Assembly (NCBI GenBank): GCA_016714985.1
Contig: JADKBS010000001.1
Coordinates: forward strand, 391,001 to 455,000
Direction: 5' to 3'
Source of the DNA: Saprospiraceae bacterium
GTDB taxonomy: Bacteria > Bacteroidota > Bacteroidia > Chitinophagales > Saprospiraceae
DNA: 64,000 bases
Shown: positions 16,702 to 24,281 of the stretch, piece after piece
Position numbering within the stretch: the stretch's first letter is position 1
Layout of the letters: each line of letters opens with the position of its first letter
Notes under the pieces: generated by a model
The model's input: the letters and a program-made list of their open reading frames with translations, nothing else
Told to the model about the DNA's origin: nothing
The model's database searches: none
Program-made: the position numbers and the translations under genes

Positions 16702-16709
16702 CAAAAATA
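16702..16709 (-). promoter_or_regulatory. Candidate -7 box (TATTTTTG) for the small barrel protein gene
   Basis: TAnnTTTG match on the minus strand 39 bp before the start at 16663. Confidence 0.45.
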
Positions 16710-16845
16710 AGCTAGCAAATCAGAATATCCATCTTTTGTAAAAAGGCCGCAATTTTCCAAACCATTCAGCAAAGGACAGTAAGTGGCCGAACTATTTCCT
16801 GCTGAGCCTCGACTGTATCTTGGGGTGAAATTTTAGGAGTGACAC

Positions 16846-17775
16846 TCATCCTCCCACCTTCGTCCCACAATTCGTGCAGAACATCCCGCCCGGCGCCAGC
16901 CTTGCGCCGCAGTTCGAGCAGAAATTGACCGCACCGGGCGGCAGCGGGGCGTAGGCCGTTTTCCGTTCCAGCACATTGCGGTACTCGCCCGACTCTGTCC
17001 ATTGGAAAAACTGGTTGGCACGGGCGATTTCCCAACCCTTGTTTTGGGTGGCGTACTTGGCAAACTTGAGGATCATGTTCTTGTTGACGCCTTGGAACTC
17101 GATGGCCTGCGTCTTGAAGTCGTCCAGTACCAGCGTGGGGTCGTACTTGGCGGGCAGCCCCGCCGACTTGATGAGGGCGGTGCAGGCCACGGTCACGTCT
17201 TGGCAGGCCAAGATACCTGCCCGGTCGGCGGTGTATTGGGCACATTGCAGCCATTCGATGAGGGCGAATTGAATGCCCGCTGACAGCAAGCCACCCAAAC
17301 CCAGAGTGGCACTGGAGAGGGCGTCCATCAGTACGGGCATCACCTGCCCGATTTCGGAATAGAGCACGTGGCGGCATTGGATATGCCCGATTTCACGGCC
17401 AAAAGTGAAAAGCAGTTCCGCCTCTGTGAACTTCTCCAGCGCATCCGTCCCGATGACGATGATGGTGTTCTCCACCCCGCACGACACGCAGTCGAAATAG
17501 CCCTCCCGCATTACGTAGAGCGTGGGGCGCTGCTTGAAATCGAGGAGGTCGCAGGCTGTCTCGAAGATGTCATACACATCGGGGAAGTTGCTCTGGGTGA
17601 GCTTCAGGCTGCTGCCGAGGAACTGCTGCTTGAGGTAGGTCTCCAAGCCCCACTCGTAGAGTTTTTTCACAAGGGTGTCCAGCCCCTTGGTGTTTTGCAG
17701 GGCATGGAGCGCCTTCTTGTCGAAGGGGTGGAGGTACTCCTCTGGGTTGAGGCCGTTGATTTTGGTAAGGTTCAT
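16846..17775 (-). CDS. M48-like peptidase-fold protein with C-terminal zinc ribbon; zinc motif damaged
   Basis: A 309-residue protein whose residues 60-230 follow the layout of M48 peptidases: TLYVMREGYFDCVSCG, IVIGTDALEKFTEAELLFTFG, the motif helix, then QCAQYTADRAGILACQD, where the downstream E/D-R-A-G ligand helix is present. The expected H-E-x-G-H reads R127-E-I-G-H131, so the first zinc ligand is Arg (codon CGT, one base from CAT). At the C-terminus a double-zinc ribbon reads FCSNCGARLAPGGMFCTNCG. There is no signal peptide, so it should be cytosolic. It ends the four-gene minus-strand run started by the EAD11 gene at 19377. Likely catalytically weak or dead; a binding role is possible. 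Confidence 0.75.
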   Translation of the reverse strand: MNLTKINGLNPEEYLHPFDKKALHALQNTKGLDTLVKKLYEWGLETYLKQQFLGSSLKLTQSNFPDVYDIFETACDLLDFKQRPTLYVMREGYFDCVSCGVENTIIVIGTDALEKFTEAELLFTFGREIGHIQCRHVLYSEIGQVMPVLMDALSSATLGLGGLLSAGIQFALIEWLQCAQYTADRAGILACQDVTVACTALIKSAGLPAKYDPTLVLDDFKTQAIEFQGVNKNMILKFAKYATQNKGWEIARANQFFQWTESGEYRNVLERKTAYAPLPPGAVNFCSNCGARLAPGGMFCTNCGTKVGG

Positions 17776-17794
17776 TTGGAAGGAGTAAAATCGC

Positions 17795-17820
17795 AGCCCC
17801 CGCTTTGCTTGCCGGGGGCT
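17795..17820 (-). terminator. Hairpin between the zinc-ribbon and M48-like genes
   Basis: An 8-bp GC stem AGCCCCCG/CGGGGGCT with a 10-base loop and a short T run on the minus strand. It may attenuate transcription between the two genes rather than end it. Confidence 0.5.
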
Positions 17821-17850
17821 ACGTTTGTTAAACTTCTTGAAATGACAAAT

Positions 17851-18210
17851 TCAATACCCGCCCGCAGCGCCCGCCATGAGGCCGAGGGCCATCATCAGGA
17901 TGTAGAGCACGACGCCTACGCCAAAGCCGATCGCTGCGAACTTGCACACGTCGCTGGCCGACTTGGGCTTTTCCTGCTTCCAGACAAAGTACAAGATGAT
18001 GCCCACGATGGGAAAACAGAACGAGACGATTTTCATCACCGTATCTGCACCGGGGTCATTGCCAGGGCCAGGGCCGCCCGCTGGGGGTGGTGGAGGCGGT
18101 GTGCCAAAGGTGTTGCCAGCCGGATTGGAGGCTGGGTTGAGGGGTGCTCCACAACTGACGCAAAAGCCTGCCGTGGCGCTGTTTTGGGAACCACATTTTG
18201 GACAAAACAT
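17851..18210 (-). CDS. Zinc-ribbon membrane protein
   Basis: A 119-residue protein with an N-terminal zinc ribbon (FCPKCGSQ...GFCVSCGAPL; two CxxC pairs), a Pro/Gly-rich linker (about 28-52) and two membrane helices (MKIVSFCFPIVGIILYFVW and AAIGFGVGVVLYILMMALGLM). This layout resembles small zinc-ribbon DUF families in which a cytosolic ribbon is tethered to the membrane. Function is unknown. It lies 21 bp downstream of the DUF2085 gene and 75 bp upstream of the M48-like gene, which carries the same kind of ribbon at its own C-terminus. That suggests the two ribbon proteins share a partner. Confidence 0.75.
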   Translation of the reverse strand: MFCPKCGSQNSATAGFCVSCGAPLNPASNPAGNTFGTPPPPPPAGGPGPGNDPGADTVMKIVSFCFPIVGIILYFVWKQEKPKSASDVCKFAAIGFGVGVVLYILMMALGLMAGAAGGY

Positions 18211-18231
18211 AGGTTTCTCGATTTTGAGTTG

Positions 18232-18591
18232 TTATGAAAAAAAGTTGATGAATCCAGTTACGCTCATGAGCCAATCCCCAAAAAGGGCTACCAGCCCCAT
18301 CTGGGCAATACCAAGCAGCAAGCCCGTACCGAGCCGTAGCCAATTGTTGCTTTCCCGCCATCCATAGAACTGTGTGGCACCATCCACCCAACACGGCAAC
18401 ATGAGCAAAAATATCCAAAGAAAATTGAGTTGCAAGATTTTCAAAGCAAACAGGGGTAAGCTAAGGAATCCCAGCGCCGTGCCCGTACACCGGGCGCAAA
18501 CCGGAAATTGCTTGCCCTTCCAAAAAAACGACCGCTCCGGCCTACGGTGGCAGACGTTGAGCATCGAGTCGTAAAGTTCTTTTTTTGTCAT
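18232..18591 (-). CDS. DUF2085-family small membrane protein
   Basis: A 119-residue protein with the DUF2085 hallmarks near the N-terminus, CHRRPERSFFWKGKQFPVCARCTG: a Cys-His-Arg-x-Pro-(E/S)-R-(S) motif followed by a CxxC, probably a metal- or redox-active site. Three membrane helices follow, with a W-x-D-G-x-T-Q element (CWVDGATQFYGWRESNN) typical of the family. The biochemical role of DUF2085 is not known. The gene starts 9 bp after the EAD11 gene and is followed 21 bp later by the zinc-ribbon gene, so the genes are almost certainly co-transcribed. Confidence 0.85.
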   Translation of the reverse strand: MTKKELYDSMLNVCHRRPERSFFWKGKQFPVCARCTGTALGFLSLPLFALKILQLNFLWIFLLMLPCWVDGATQFYGWRESNNWLRLGTGLLLGIAQMGLVALFGDWLMSVTGFINFFS

Positions 18592-18600
18592 AGCAATTTA

Positions 18601-19377
18601 TCAAAAACTCACCAGCGTAATCTTCGGCGCTCCCCCACCCTTTGGAAAAAACACCCGCACCGTGCCGGGCATGCCGCCGTTGTCCACCGTTTTTTCGAGG
18701 GTGTAAACGAACTCCTCCCCCTCGTCCCTGTCTCGCAAGCCGCCGATGGTCGTCCGGTTGGTGTTCTGCGCCTTGAGGAAGTTCACGGGTATTTTATAGC
18801 TGCGAAAGCGCTGGTGGGCACTATAAAAATTATTCTGCTTGAACTGTGGCTGCATCATCTCGCCCTGTAGGAGGCTGCGGTGCAGGAACGGACCGGCCCG
18901 CCATGCGGCGTTCTCCACCTCGTAGGTGGCGAGCAATTTAATAAATTCTTCAACTAGCAGACGGGCAGCGGCATGGTCGGCCAAAGCGCCGTTACCTGCA
19001 CTGGCAGCCGAGGCTGGCTGAGGGCTGGGCTGTTGCGGAGCAAAATTCAGCGTCACGGTCTGTGGTGGCTGCTGTCGCAATGGTTCAACTGGCGGAGCAA
19101 AGCCGGGTTGCGGGCCTTTTTCCAGCACGGCAATGCGTGGCAAGACCGCATCGAGCAATGCATGGCGCACCTGCGCACGGGTCATGCCCATCGCCTCGGC
19201 GCTGATGATTTGGAGGCGGTAGTCACGGCTCCGCTCGTTGAGGCGGCCCTTGTGCTGTATGCACTCGCTGTGCAGGACGGGGTCACGCCCTGCAAGGAAG
19301 TTGATGGCGAGGTCGAGGGATACCTCCAGGTCACCATCGGCAATTTTATCCCTGATTTGGTTGGCTATGTCGTTCAT
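18601..19377 (-). CDS. EAD11-like domain protein with a novel C-terminal domain
   Basis: A 258-residue protein when started at MNDIANQ (19377). The longer frame from 19524 would translate the TTGATAAAGG repeat array and is disfavoured. Residues 1-95 match the helical EAD11 layout: IRDKIADGDLEVSLDLAINFL, VLHSECIQHKGRLNERSRDYR, then MTRAQVRHALLDAVLPRIAVLEK. A Pro/Gln-rich linker (about 100-135) leads to a C-terminal domain (about 140-258; AAARLLVEEFIKLLATYEVENAAWRAG ... VRVFFPKGGGAPKITLVSF) that I do not recognise. EADs act as homotypic adaptors in conflict systems. Here it heads an operon with DUF2085, zinc-ribbon and M48-like genes. EAD assignment is from memory of the family pattern and needs a profile search. 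Confidence 0.65.
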   Translation of the reverse strand: MNDIANQIRDKIADGDLEVSLDLAINFLAGRDPVLHSECIQHKGRLNERSRDYRLQIISAEAMGMTRAQVRHALLDAVLPRIAVLEKGPQPGFAPPVEPLRQQPPQTVTLNFAPQQPSPQPASAASAGNGALADHAAARLLVEEFIKLLATYEVENAAWRAGPFLHRSLLQGEMMQPQFKQNNFYSAHQRFRSYKIPVNFLKAQNTNRTTIGGLRDRDEGEEFVYTLEKTVDNGGMPGTVRVFFPKGGGAPKITLVSF

Positions 19378-19465
19378 CACTTGGCTTGCTTTCGGGTTAA
19401 AAATAGGACTTTTAATGAAAAAAGACTTTTTTTTGAAAAAATGGCTATCATTGCCTTGTCTGGAG

Positions 19466-19549
19466 TTGATAAGGGTTGATAAAGGTTGATAAAGGTTGAT
19501 ATTGAAGCTATCAACTTTTATCAACCTTTATCAACCCTTATCAACCCAT
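19466..19549. repeat. Repeat family F: GGTTGATAAA / TTTATCAACC hairpin
   Basis: The left arm has (A)GGTTGATAA units (about 19466-19500). The right arm (about 19512-19548) is TATCAACCTTTATCAACC. It forms a nearly perfect hairpin of about 35 bp with a loop near 19503-19508, in the divergent region between the EAD11 operon and glgC. Confidence 0.85.
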
Positions 19550-19567
19550 AAAACTTCCCTACCCATT

Positions 19568-20842
19568 ATGGTCATCAAAATGATTAGCCTCATCCTCGGC
19601 GGTGGCGTCGGCTCAAGGCTCTACCCGCTCACCGAGCAGCGCTCTAAGCCTGCAGTGCCCATTGGCGGCAAGTACCGCTTGATTGACATCCCGATTTCGA
19701 ACTGCCTCAACTCCGGCGTCCGCAGGATGTTCGTGCTCACGCAGTTCAACTCGGCATCGCTCAACCAGCACATTAAGAACACCTACCACTTCGACCATTT
19801 TGCCCCCGGCTTCGTGGACATCCTAGCTGCTGAGCAGCGCAGGGGCAGCGACAAGTGGTTCCAGGGCACCGCCGATGCCGTGCGGCAGTCCATGCGCCAC
19901 CTTATCAACCAGGATTACGACTATATCCTCATTCTTTCTGGCGACCAGCTCTACCAGATGGACTTCGAGAAGATGGCCCGTGAGCACGTGGACAAAGGCG
20001 CTGACCTCACCATTGCCACCATCCCCGTGGTGGCGAAGGAAGCCACTGGGTTTGGCATCATGAAAGTGAACGCCGAGGGCATGATCGAGTCATTTGTGGA
20101 AAAGCCCAAGACCGATGTATTGCCCGAATGGACAAGCGAAGTTTCAGAAGCCAACAAGCGCCAAGGCAAGCATTACCTCGCCTCGATGGGCATCTATATT
20201 TTCAGCAAAGAAGGCATCAACAAACTCTTTGATGAACACAGCGACGCTGTGGACTTCGGGAAAGAAATCATCCCAGCCGCCATTACCGATGGCTACAGGG
20301 TGGCCAGCTACGAATACAACGGCTACTGGACCGACATCGGAACCATCGGCTCGTTCTTTGAGGCCAATATCGCCCTGACGGACGACATCCCGGAATTCAA
20401 CCTGCATGATAACAAGAAAATGGTTTATACCCGGCCCCGCATGTTGCCGCCGAGCAAGTTCTTCGGCACGGTGTTCCGCCATGCGCTGGTAGCCGAGGGC
20501 TGTATTGTGCATGCTGAGCGGGTAGAGCGCACAGTGGTGGGCATCCGCTCCCGATTGGGGGCGTACTCCGTCATCTCGCATTGCATCATTATGGGCAACG
20601 ACTATTTCCAACGCCTCGAAGAACTGGTCGAAAGGGAAGAAACTCCCATGGGGATAGGAAAGCATTGCATCATTGAATATGCTATCGTGGACAAGAACGT
20701 GCGTATCGGCGACAATGTGGTTATCAGGGGCAACCCCGGCAAGCTCGCCGACCACGAGACGGATACCTACGTCATTGTGGATGGTATCGTCGTGATTAAA
20801 AAGAACGCCGTGATTCCGAGCGGCAGCCGTATTGGCGCTTAA
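19568..20842 (+). CDS. glgC: Glucose-1-phosphate adenylyltransferase
   Basis: Makes ADP-glucose, the glucosyl donor for glycogen synthesis. The start at 19568 gives 424 residues beginning MVIKMISLILGGGVGSRLYPLTEQRSKPAVPIGGKYRLIDIPISNC, which includes the nucleotide-binding GGG-x-G-x-R-L-x-P-L-T and the substrate RSKPAVP motifs. GTADAVRQSM, the SGDQLYQMD metal-binding Asp and a C-terminal left-handed beta-helix (GCIVHAERVERTVVGIRSRLG ... VVIRGNPGKLADHETDTY) follow. An earlier in-frame ATG at 19496 would read through the family F repeat and is rejected. No glycogen synthase or branching gene is nearby. Family B repeats begin directly at its stop codon. Confidence 0.95.
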   Translation: MVIKMISLILGGGVGSRLYPLTEQRSKPAVPIGGKYRLIDIPISNCLNSGVRRMFVLTQFNSASLNQHIKNTYHFDHFAPGFVDILAAEQRRGSDKWFQGTADAVRQSMRHLINQDYDYILILSGDQLYQMDFEKMAREHVDKGADLTIATIPVVAKEATGFGIMKVNAEGMIESFVEKPKTDVLPEWTSEVSEANKRQGKHYLASMGIYIFSKEGINKLFDEHSDAVDFGKEIIPAAITDGYRVASYEYNGYWTDIGTIGSFFEANIALTDDIPEFNLHDNKKMVYTRPRMLPPSKFFGTVFRHALVAEGCIVHAERVERTVVGIRSRLGAYSVISHCIIMGNDYFQRLEELVEREETPMGIGKHCIIEYAIVDKNVRIGDNVVIRGNPGKLADHETDTYVIVDGIVVIKKNAVIPSGSRIGA

Positions 20843-20909
20843 CGGGGGACGGTGGACGGTGGACGGTGGACGGGGGACGTGGACGGTGGACGGGGGAGGG
20901 TGGACGGTA
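20843..20909. repeat. Repeat family B copy 3: GGACGGT array abutting the glgC stop
   Basis: About eight GGACGGT/GGACGGG units in one orientation. With the oppositely oriented copy at 21359-21399 it brackets the four-helix-bundle gene. Confidence 0.85.
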
Positions 20910-20937
20910 TTGATTGACATTAAACATACTTAAGACT

Positions 20938-21345
20938 ATGGGGAATTTCAAAGAATTGAGGGTCCGGCAAGATGCTATTGACCTTGCAGAAAAGATATAT
21001 GTAAAAACAAAAGACCCCATATTCAGTAAGGATTATGGGTTGAAAGACCAAATACAAGGAGCATCTGTTTCTATAGCCTCAAACATTGCTGAGGGTGATG
21101 AAAGAGGTTCCAACAGAGAAGCAGTGCATTTTTTTAACATAGCCAAAGGTTCTGCGGCGGAAGTAATCACACAACTACATATCGCATTGCGAATCGGCTA
21201 TATTGATAAGAACACCTTTGAGGAACTTGAAAACCAAGCTGAACGAATTCGAGCCTCCTTAAAAAAATTGATTCAAACAAAAGGTGGCTACAATCCTTTG
21301 CTTTTTATTCCTTGGGTGATAATTTCATTTCTTAAACCATTTTAA
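20938..21345 (+). CDS. Four-helix bundle protein (23S rRNA IVP / S23 family, TIGR02436-like)
   Basis: A 135-residue all-helical protein. The family was first noted inside intervening sequences of 23S rRNA genes and is related to the Avd accessory protein of diversity-generating retroelements; its cellular role is unsettled. Family marks visible: FKELRVRQDAIDLAEKIYVKT, then LKDQIQGASVSIASNIAEG, NREAVHFFNIAKGSAAEVITQL, and a last helix with ELENQAERIRASLKKLIQ. MGNFKEL at 20938 is the usual family start; the upstream ATG-like start at 20914 adds only repeat-adjacent residues. The gene is AT-richer than glgC and the ATP-grasp gene on either side and lies between inverted copies of repeat family B. 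Confidence 0.92.
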   Translation: MGNFKELRVRQDAIDLAEKIYVKTKDPIFSKDYGLKDQIQGASVSIASNIAEGDERGSNREAVHFFNIAKGSAAEVITQLHIALRIGYIDKNTFEELENQAERIRASLKKLIQTKGGYNPLLFIPWVIISFLKPF

Positions 21346-21354
21346 CTACGAACT

Positions 21355-22578
21355 GTGCCACACCGTCCATCGTCTATCGTCAACCGTCAACCGTTAACCT
21401 TCCTCTGCGTATCCTGCGAATTCAAAGGCATTGACTTCCTCCGCTATTGCAAGGCGGAGGGCAACAAGGTCTTTCTCGTGACTGCCAAAGAAACCGAACA
21501 TGAGCCTTGGCCCCGTGACGTGATTGACGACATCTTCTTCATGGACGAGGTAGAGCATGGTCGTTGGAACATGGAGCATTTCATCGCTGGGCTGGCCTAT
21601 TTCATGCGCTCGAACAAGGTGGACCGCATCGTGGCACTCGACGACTTTGATGTGGAAGAAGTAGCCGAACTGCGGGAGCATTTCCGGCTGCCGGGCATGG
21701 GGCAGACCACCGCCAGGCACTTTCGGGACAAACTCGCCATGCGACTGAAGGCTGCAGAGGCGGGCATCCGAGTGCCAGCGTTCACGTCGCTATTCAATGA
21801 TGAAGAAGTAAACCAGTTCACCCAGCGAGTGGCACCGCCTTATATGGTGAAGCCCCGATTCGAGGCGGCGGCAAAGGGCATCAGCAAGGTACATTCTGCC
21901 GACGAGCTTTGGCAAGTATTGCATAGTTTGGGAGAGAAGCGGCATTTCTACCTCGCCGAGCAGTTCCGCCCTGGCGATATTTTCCACGTGGATACGCTCA
22001 ACCTCGACTCGAAGGCCATTTTCACCAGTTTTGCACAGTACCTGAGCACTCCTTGGGATGTGGCGCATGGTGGGGGCATCTTCCGCTCCGTCATTTGCCA
22101 TCATGGCGGTGAGGACGAAAAAGCACTAAAAAACATTGAAACCGATGTGCTGCGAGCCTTCGGGATGCGGTACAGCGCCTCGCATTCGGAGTTCATCAAA
22201 TGCCATGAGGACGGTGAGCTATATTTCCTTGAAACCGCCTCAAGGGTAGGCGGGGCGCACATCGCCGAGATGGTGGAAGCTGCCACGGGTATCAACCTTT
22301 GGGGCGAATGGGCAAGGATTGAATCGTCGGTTGCCAACGGCAACGCTTATAAATTGCCGAAGGCAAAAAAACTGTACGGCGGCATCATCAACTCGCTCAG
22401 CCGCCATCGCCACCCTGACACCTCGGCCTTCAACGACCCTGAAATCGTTTGGCGGCTCGACAAGGTCCACCACATCGGCTTCATCGTCGTGTCGGACAGA
22501 AGGGAGCGGGTGCTGGAATTATTGGACGATTATGCACGTCGCATAGGTGCAGATTTTCATGCGCAGATGCCGGGTTGA
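21355..22578 (+). CDS. ATP-grasp domain enzyme of unknown substrate
   Basis: ATP-grasp ligases join a carboxylate, activated as acylphosphate, to an amine or thiol. The 407-residue product has the N-terminal pre-grasp fold (TFLCVSCEFKGIDFLRYCKAEGNKVFLVTAKETE), a central lid (PPYMVKPRFEAAAKGISKVHSADELW) with the ATP-binding Lys. Its C-terminal Mg-binding acidic cluster is GELYFLETASRVGGAHIAEMVEAATGINLWGEWA. Substrate cannot be inferred; there is no biosynthetic partner next door. The only in-frame start before the conserved fold is GTG at 21355, and the next 15 codons are encoded by repeat family B (HRPSSIVNRQP). The original start region therefore appears to have been replaced by a repeat, and the N-terminus is uncertain. 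Confidence 0.85.
   Translation: MPHRPSSIVNRQPLTFLCVSCEFKGIDFLRYCKAEGNKVFLVTAKETEHEPWPRDVIDDIFFMDEVEHGRWNMEHFIAGLAYFMRSNKVDRIVALDDFDVEEVAELREHFRLPGMGQTTARHFRDKLAMRLKAAEAGIRVPAFTSLFNDEEVNQFTQRVAPPYMVKPRFEAAAKGISKVHSADELWQVLHSLGEKRHFYLAEQFRPGDIFHVDTLNLDSKAIFTSFAQYLSTPWDVAHGGGIFRSVICHHGGEDEKALKNIETDVLRAFGMRYSASHSEFIKCHEDGELYFLETASRVGGAHIAEMVEAATGINLWGEWARIESSVANGNAYKLPKAKKLYGGIINSLSRHRHPDTSAFNDPEIVWRLDKVHHIGFIVVSDRRERVLELLDDYARRIGADFHAQMPG
21359..21399. repeat. Repeat family B copy 4: ACCGTC/TATCGTCAACCGT array
   Basis: Inverse orientation relative to copy 3. Overlaps the first codons of the ATP-grasp reading frame. Confidence 0.8.
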
Positions 22579-22689
22579 GCATCTTTTTTATTGAAGGTTA
22601 CCAACCAATTCTTGGTTTGGCATGTCTATCTGTAATGAAATATACGCATTCATCAATGTATTTCATTTACCAATTAATACGTTCGCTTT

Positions 22690-23445
22690 ATGAAAACTAA
22701 ATCTCTACTTCTCTCCGTCCTTGCTTTTTCATTGCTCATCAATGCCTGCTCAAAAGAGGAATCAAAGCCTGCGAAGCAGTCAAGTCTGGTATGTTCCATA
22801 ACTTCTACCACAGAAGGCATGTACAATGGGACTTTAATTACCAAGTTCACCTACGATGAAAACGACAACATCATCAAGGAAGAACAAATTGATGAAGACG
22901 GCAGGGCGCTAAACACCAAAACCTACCAATACGAAGGTGGCAAGAGGATTAATATGACTGAAAAAAATGGGAGCTACCAAGCGACCTCTACTTATGAATA
23001 CGACGCGACGGGCAACCTGATTCGTGATAATACAAGTGGGAACGCAACTTGCCATGAAAGACTATTTGAATACAGTGGCTCACTGCTCACCAAAGAAACC
23101 TTTGTTGATTGCTGGCTTGGGCAATACAATATCCATTATTCTATAGAAAATGAATACAATACCCAAGGAAAGAAAATCAAAGAAACGCATCATCAAACCG
23201 ATGGCAGCCTGAGCTATGGCTATACTTATGAGTATGAAAATGGGCTATTAATTAAACGAAACGTATTCTATGGCGGCGGTATTACCGAAACTGCAACGAG
23301 CGAATATACCTATGACTCGGAGGGCAGGTTAATTAAAGACCCTAATTGGATAACCTATACTTACGATGAGTTCAACCGATTGAAGACCGAAAGTATCCCA
23401 GGGGATGACACCTTTGAAGTTAAAACCTATGAGTATTGTGACTAA
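22690..23445 (+). CDS. Lipoprotein with YD/RHS-like repeats
   Basis: A 251-residue protein with a lipoprotein signal (MKTKSLLLSVLAFSLLINAC; Cys20). The body is a series of about seven strand-turn repeats of the form FTYDENDNIIKEEQIDEDG, YEYDATGNLIRD, YEYENGLLIKR, YTYDSEGRLIK, YTYDEFNRLK, the pattern of YD (RHS) repeats. Short lipoproteins of this type are widespread in Bacteroidota and have no assigned function; the repeats likely form a small beta-sheet stack at the outer membrane. The gene is AT-rich compared with the preceding ATP-grasp gene. It overlaps the convergent MtfA-like gene by 4 bp at the stop codons. Confidence 0.8.
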   Translation: MKTKSLLLSVLAFSLLINACSKEESKPAKQSSLVCSITSTTEGMYNGTLITKFTYDENDNIIKEEQIDEDGRALNTKTYQYEGGKRINMTEKNGSYQATSTYEYDATGNLIRDNTSGNATCHERLFEYSGSLLTKETFVDCWLGQYNIHYSIENEYNTQGKKIKETHHQTDGSLSYGYTYEYENGLLIKRNVFYGGGITETATSEYTYDSEGRLIKDPNWITYTYDEFNRLKTESIPGDDTFEVKTYEYCD

Positions 23446-24254
23446 ACCTTTAATGCGTCTTTTATCACCCTAAATTCATGGGGCAAGATTTCTTTAAACT
23501 TTCCCTCAAAATCAAAAAAATACACCACGGCCAAGGCGGTCAAGTCTATCTCCCTTAGGCCGATGTACTGAATGGTCTTGTCCTTCGGGAAATTGCTAAT
23601 CGCTTCCAAAGCGGGCCATTGCTCCTCCGTTATTTGCGGGAAACTCACCGCTGGGTACTTTCTCATGAACACCCTTGCAAATTCATACAGCCCCGTGTTT
23701 AGGTAACGCTGCGGCTCCAGGAAGCCCGGCATCAATTGCTCCGCCGAAAACAGGATGACGCCGTCTTCTTCAAAATGCTCGCAGGTATGCATCTGGCTGG
23801 GGAACTGCGGCGAGGGGAACCGATGCGGATAGATGACGATGTGCTCGAAGGGGTTCAGCAGGTAATCCTCGTGGCCGAATGTGAGCTGTACAGCCGAGGC
23901 AGCTACGATGCCCTTCACATCGGGCGGGACGGCCTCCATGCCCTGCCCCATGAATTCGTTGGCCTCCATGTACATGGCCATGCGGTTGCGGAACCGGGTC
24001 TTTTCCGCTGCCGGCAAATTTTGGTAAAAAGCCGAATTGGTGTTGATGAGGTGGCGAACCATCCCTGGCAGTGCAGGCGGGTGCTTTTGGTACCACCACC
24101 AGTCAATTTGCGGGCTTAGGATATAGACAACCGCCAAGCCCACCACGCACGGCACGGCGTAGATGGCGTAGTCGTAATTCTTCGTAACAGCGGTGGTGAG
24201 CAGGAAGACTACTGCTGCGATGACAAAAGGTATATAAATGTATCTGGATAGCAA
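23442..24254 (-). CDS. MtfA-like (DUF980) membrane protein lacking both motif histidines
   Basis: A 270-residue protein with two N-terminal membrane helices (about 5-22 and 32-48). An MtfA-type domain follows: FRNRMAMYMEANEFMGQG, VAASAVQLTFGHEDYLLNPFEHIVIYPH, then the motif helix and a C-terminal AVVYFFDFEGKFKEILPHEFRVI. MtfA proteins are zinc aminopeptidase-like and normally show H-E-F-A-H at the helix near residue 190; here it reads Y190-E-F-A-R194. With both His ligands gone, zinc catalysis by the normal mechanism is not expected, although the surrounding fold markers are kept. The frame is intact. It may be a pseudoenzyme. Confidence 0.75.
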   Translation of the reverse strand: MLSRYIYIPFVIAAVVFLLTTAVTKNYDYAIYAVPCVVGLAVVYILSPQIDWWWYQKHPPALPGMVRHLINTNSAFYQNLPAAEKTRFRNRMAMYMEANEFMGQGMEAVPPDVKGIVAASAVQLTFGHEDYLLNPFEHIVIYPHRFPSPQFPSQMHTCEHFEEDGVILFSAEQLMPGFLEPQRYLNTGLYEFARVFMRKYPAVSFPQITEEQWPALEAISNFPKDKTIQYIGLREIDLTALAVVYFFDFEGKFKEILPHEFRVIKDALKV

Positions 24255-24281
24255 GATGGTACTTTTAAAAGCGGTTTAGCA

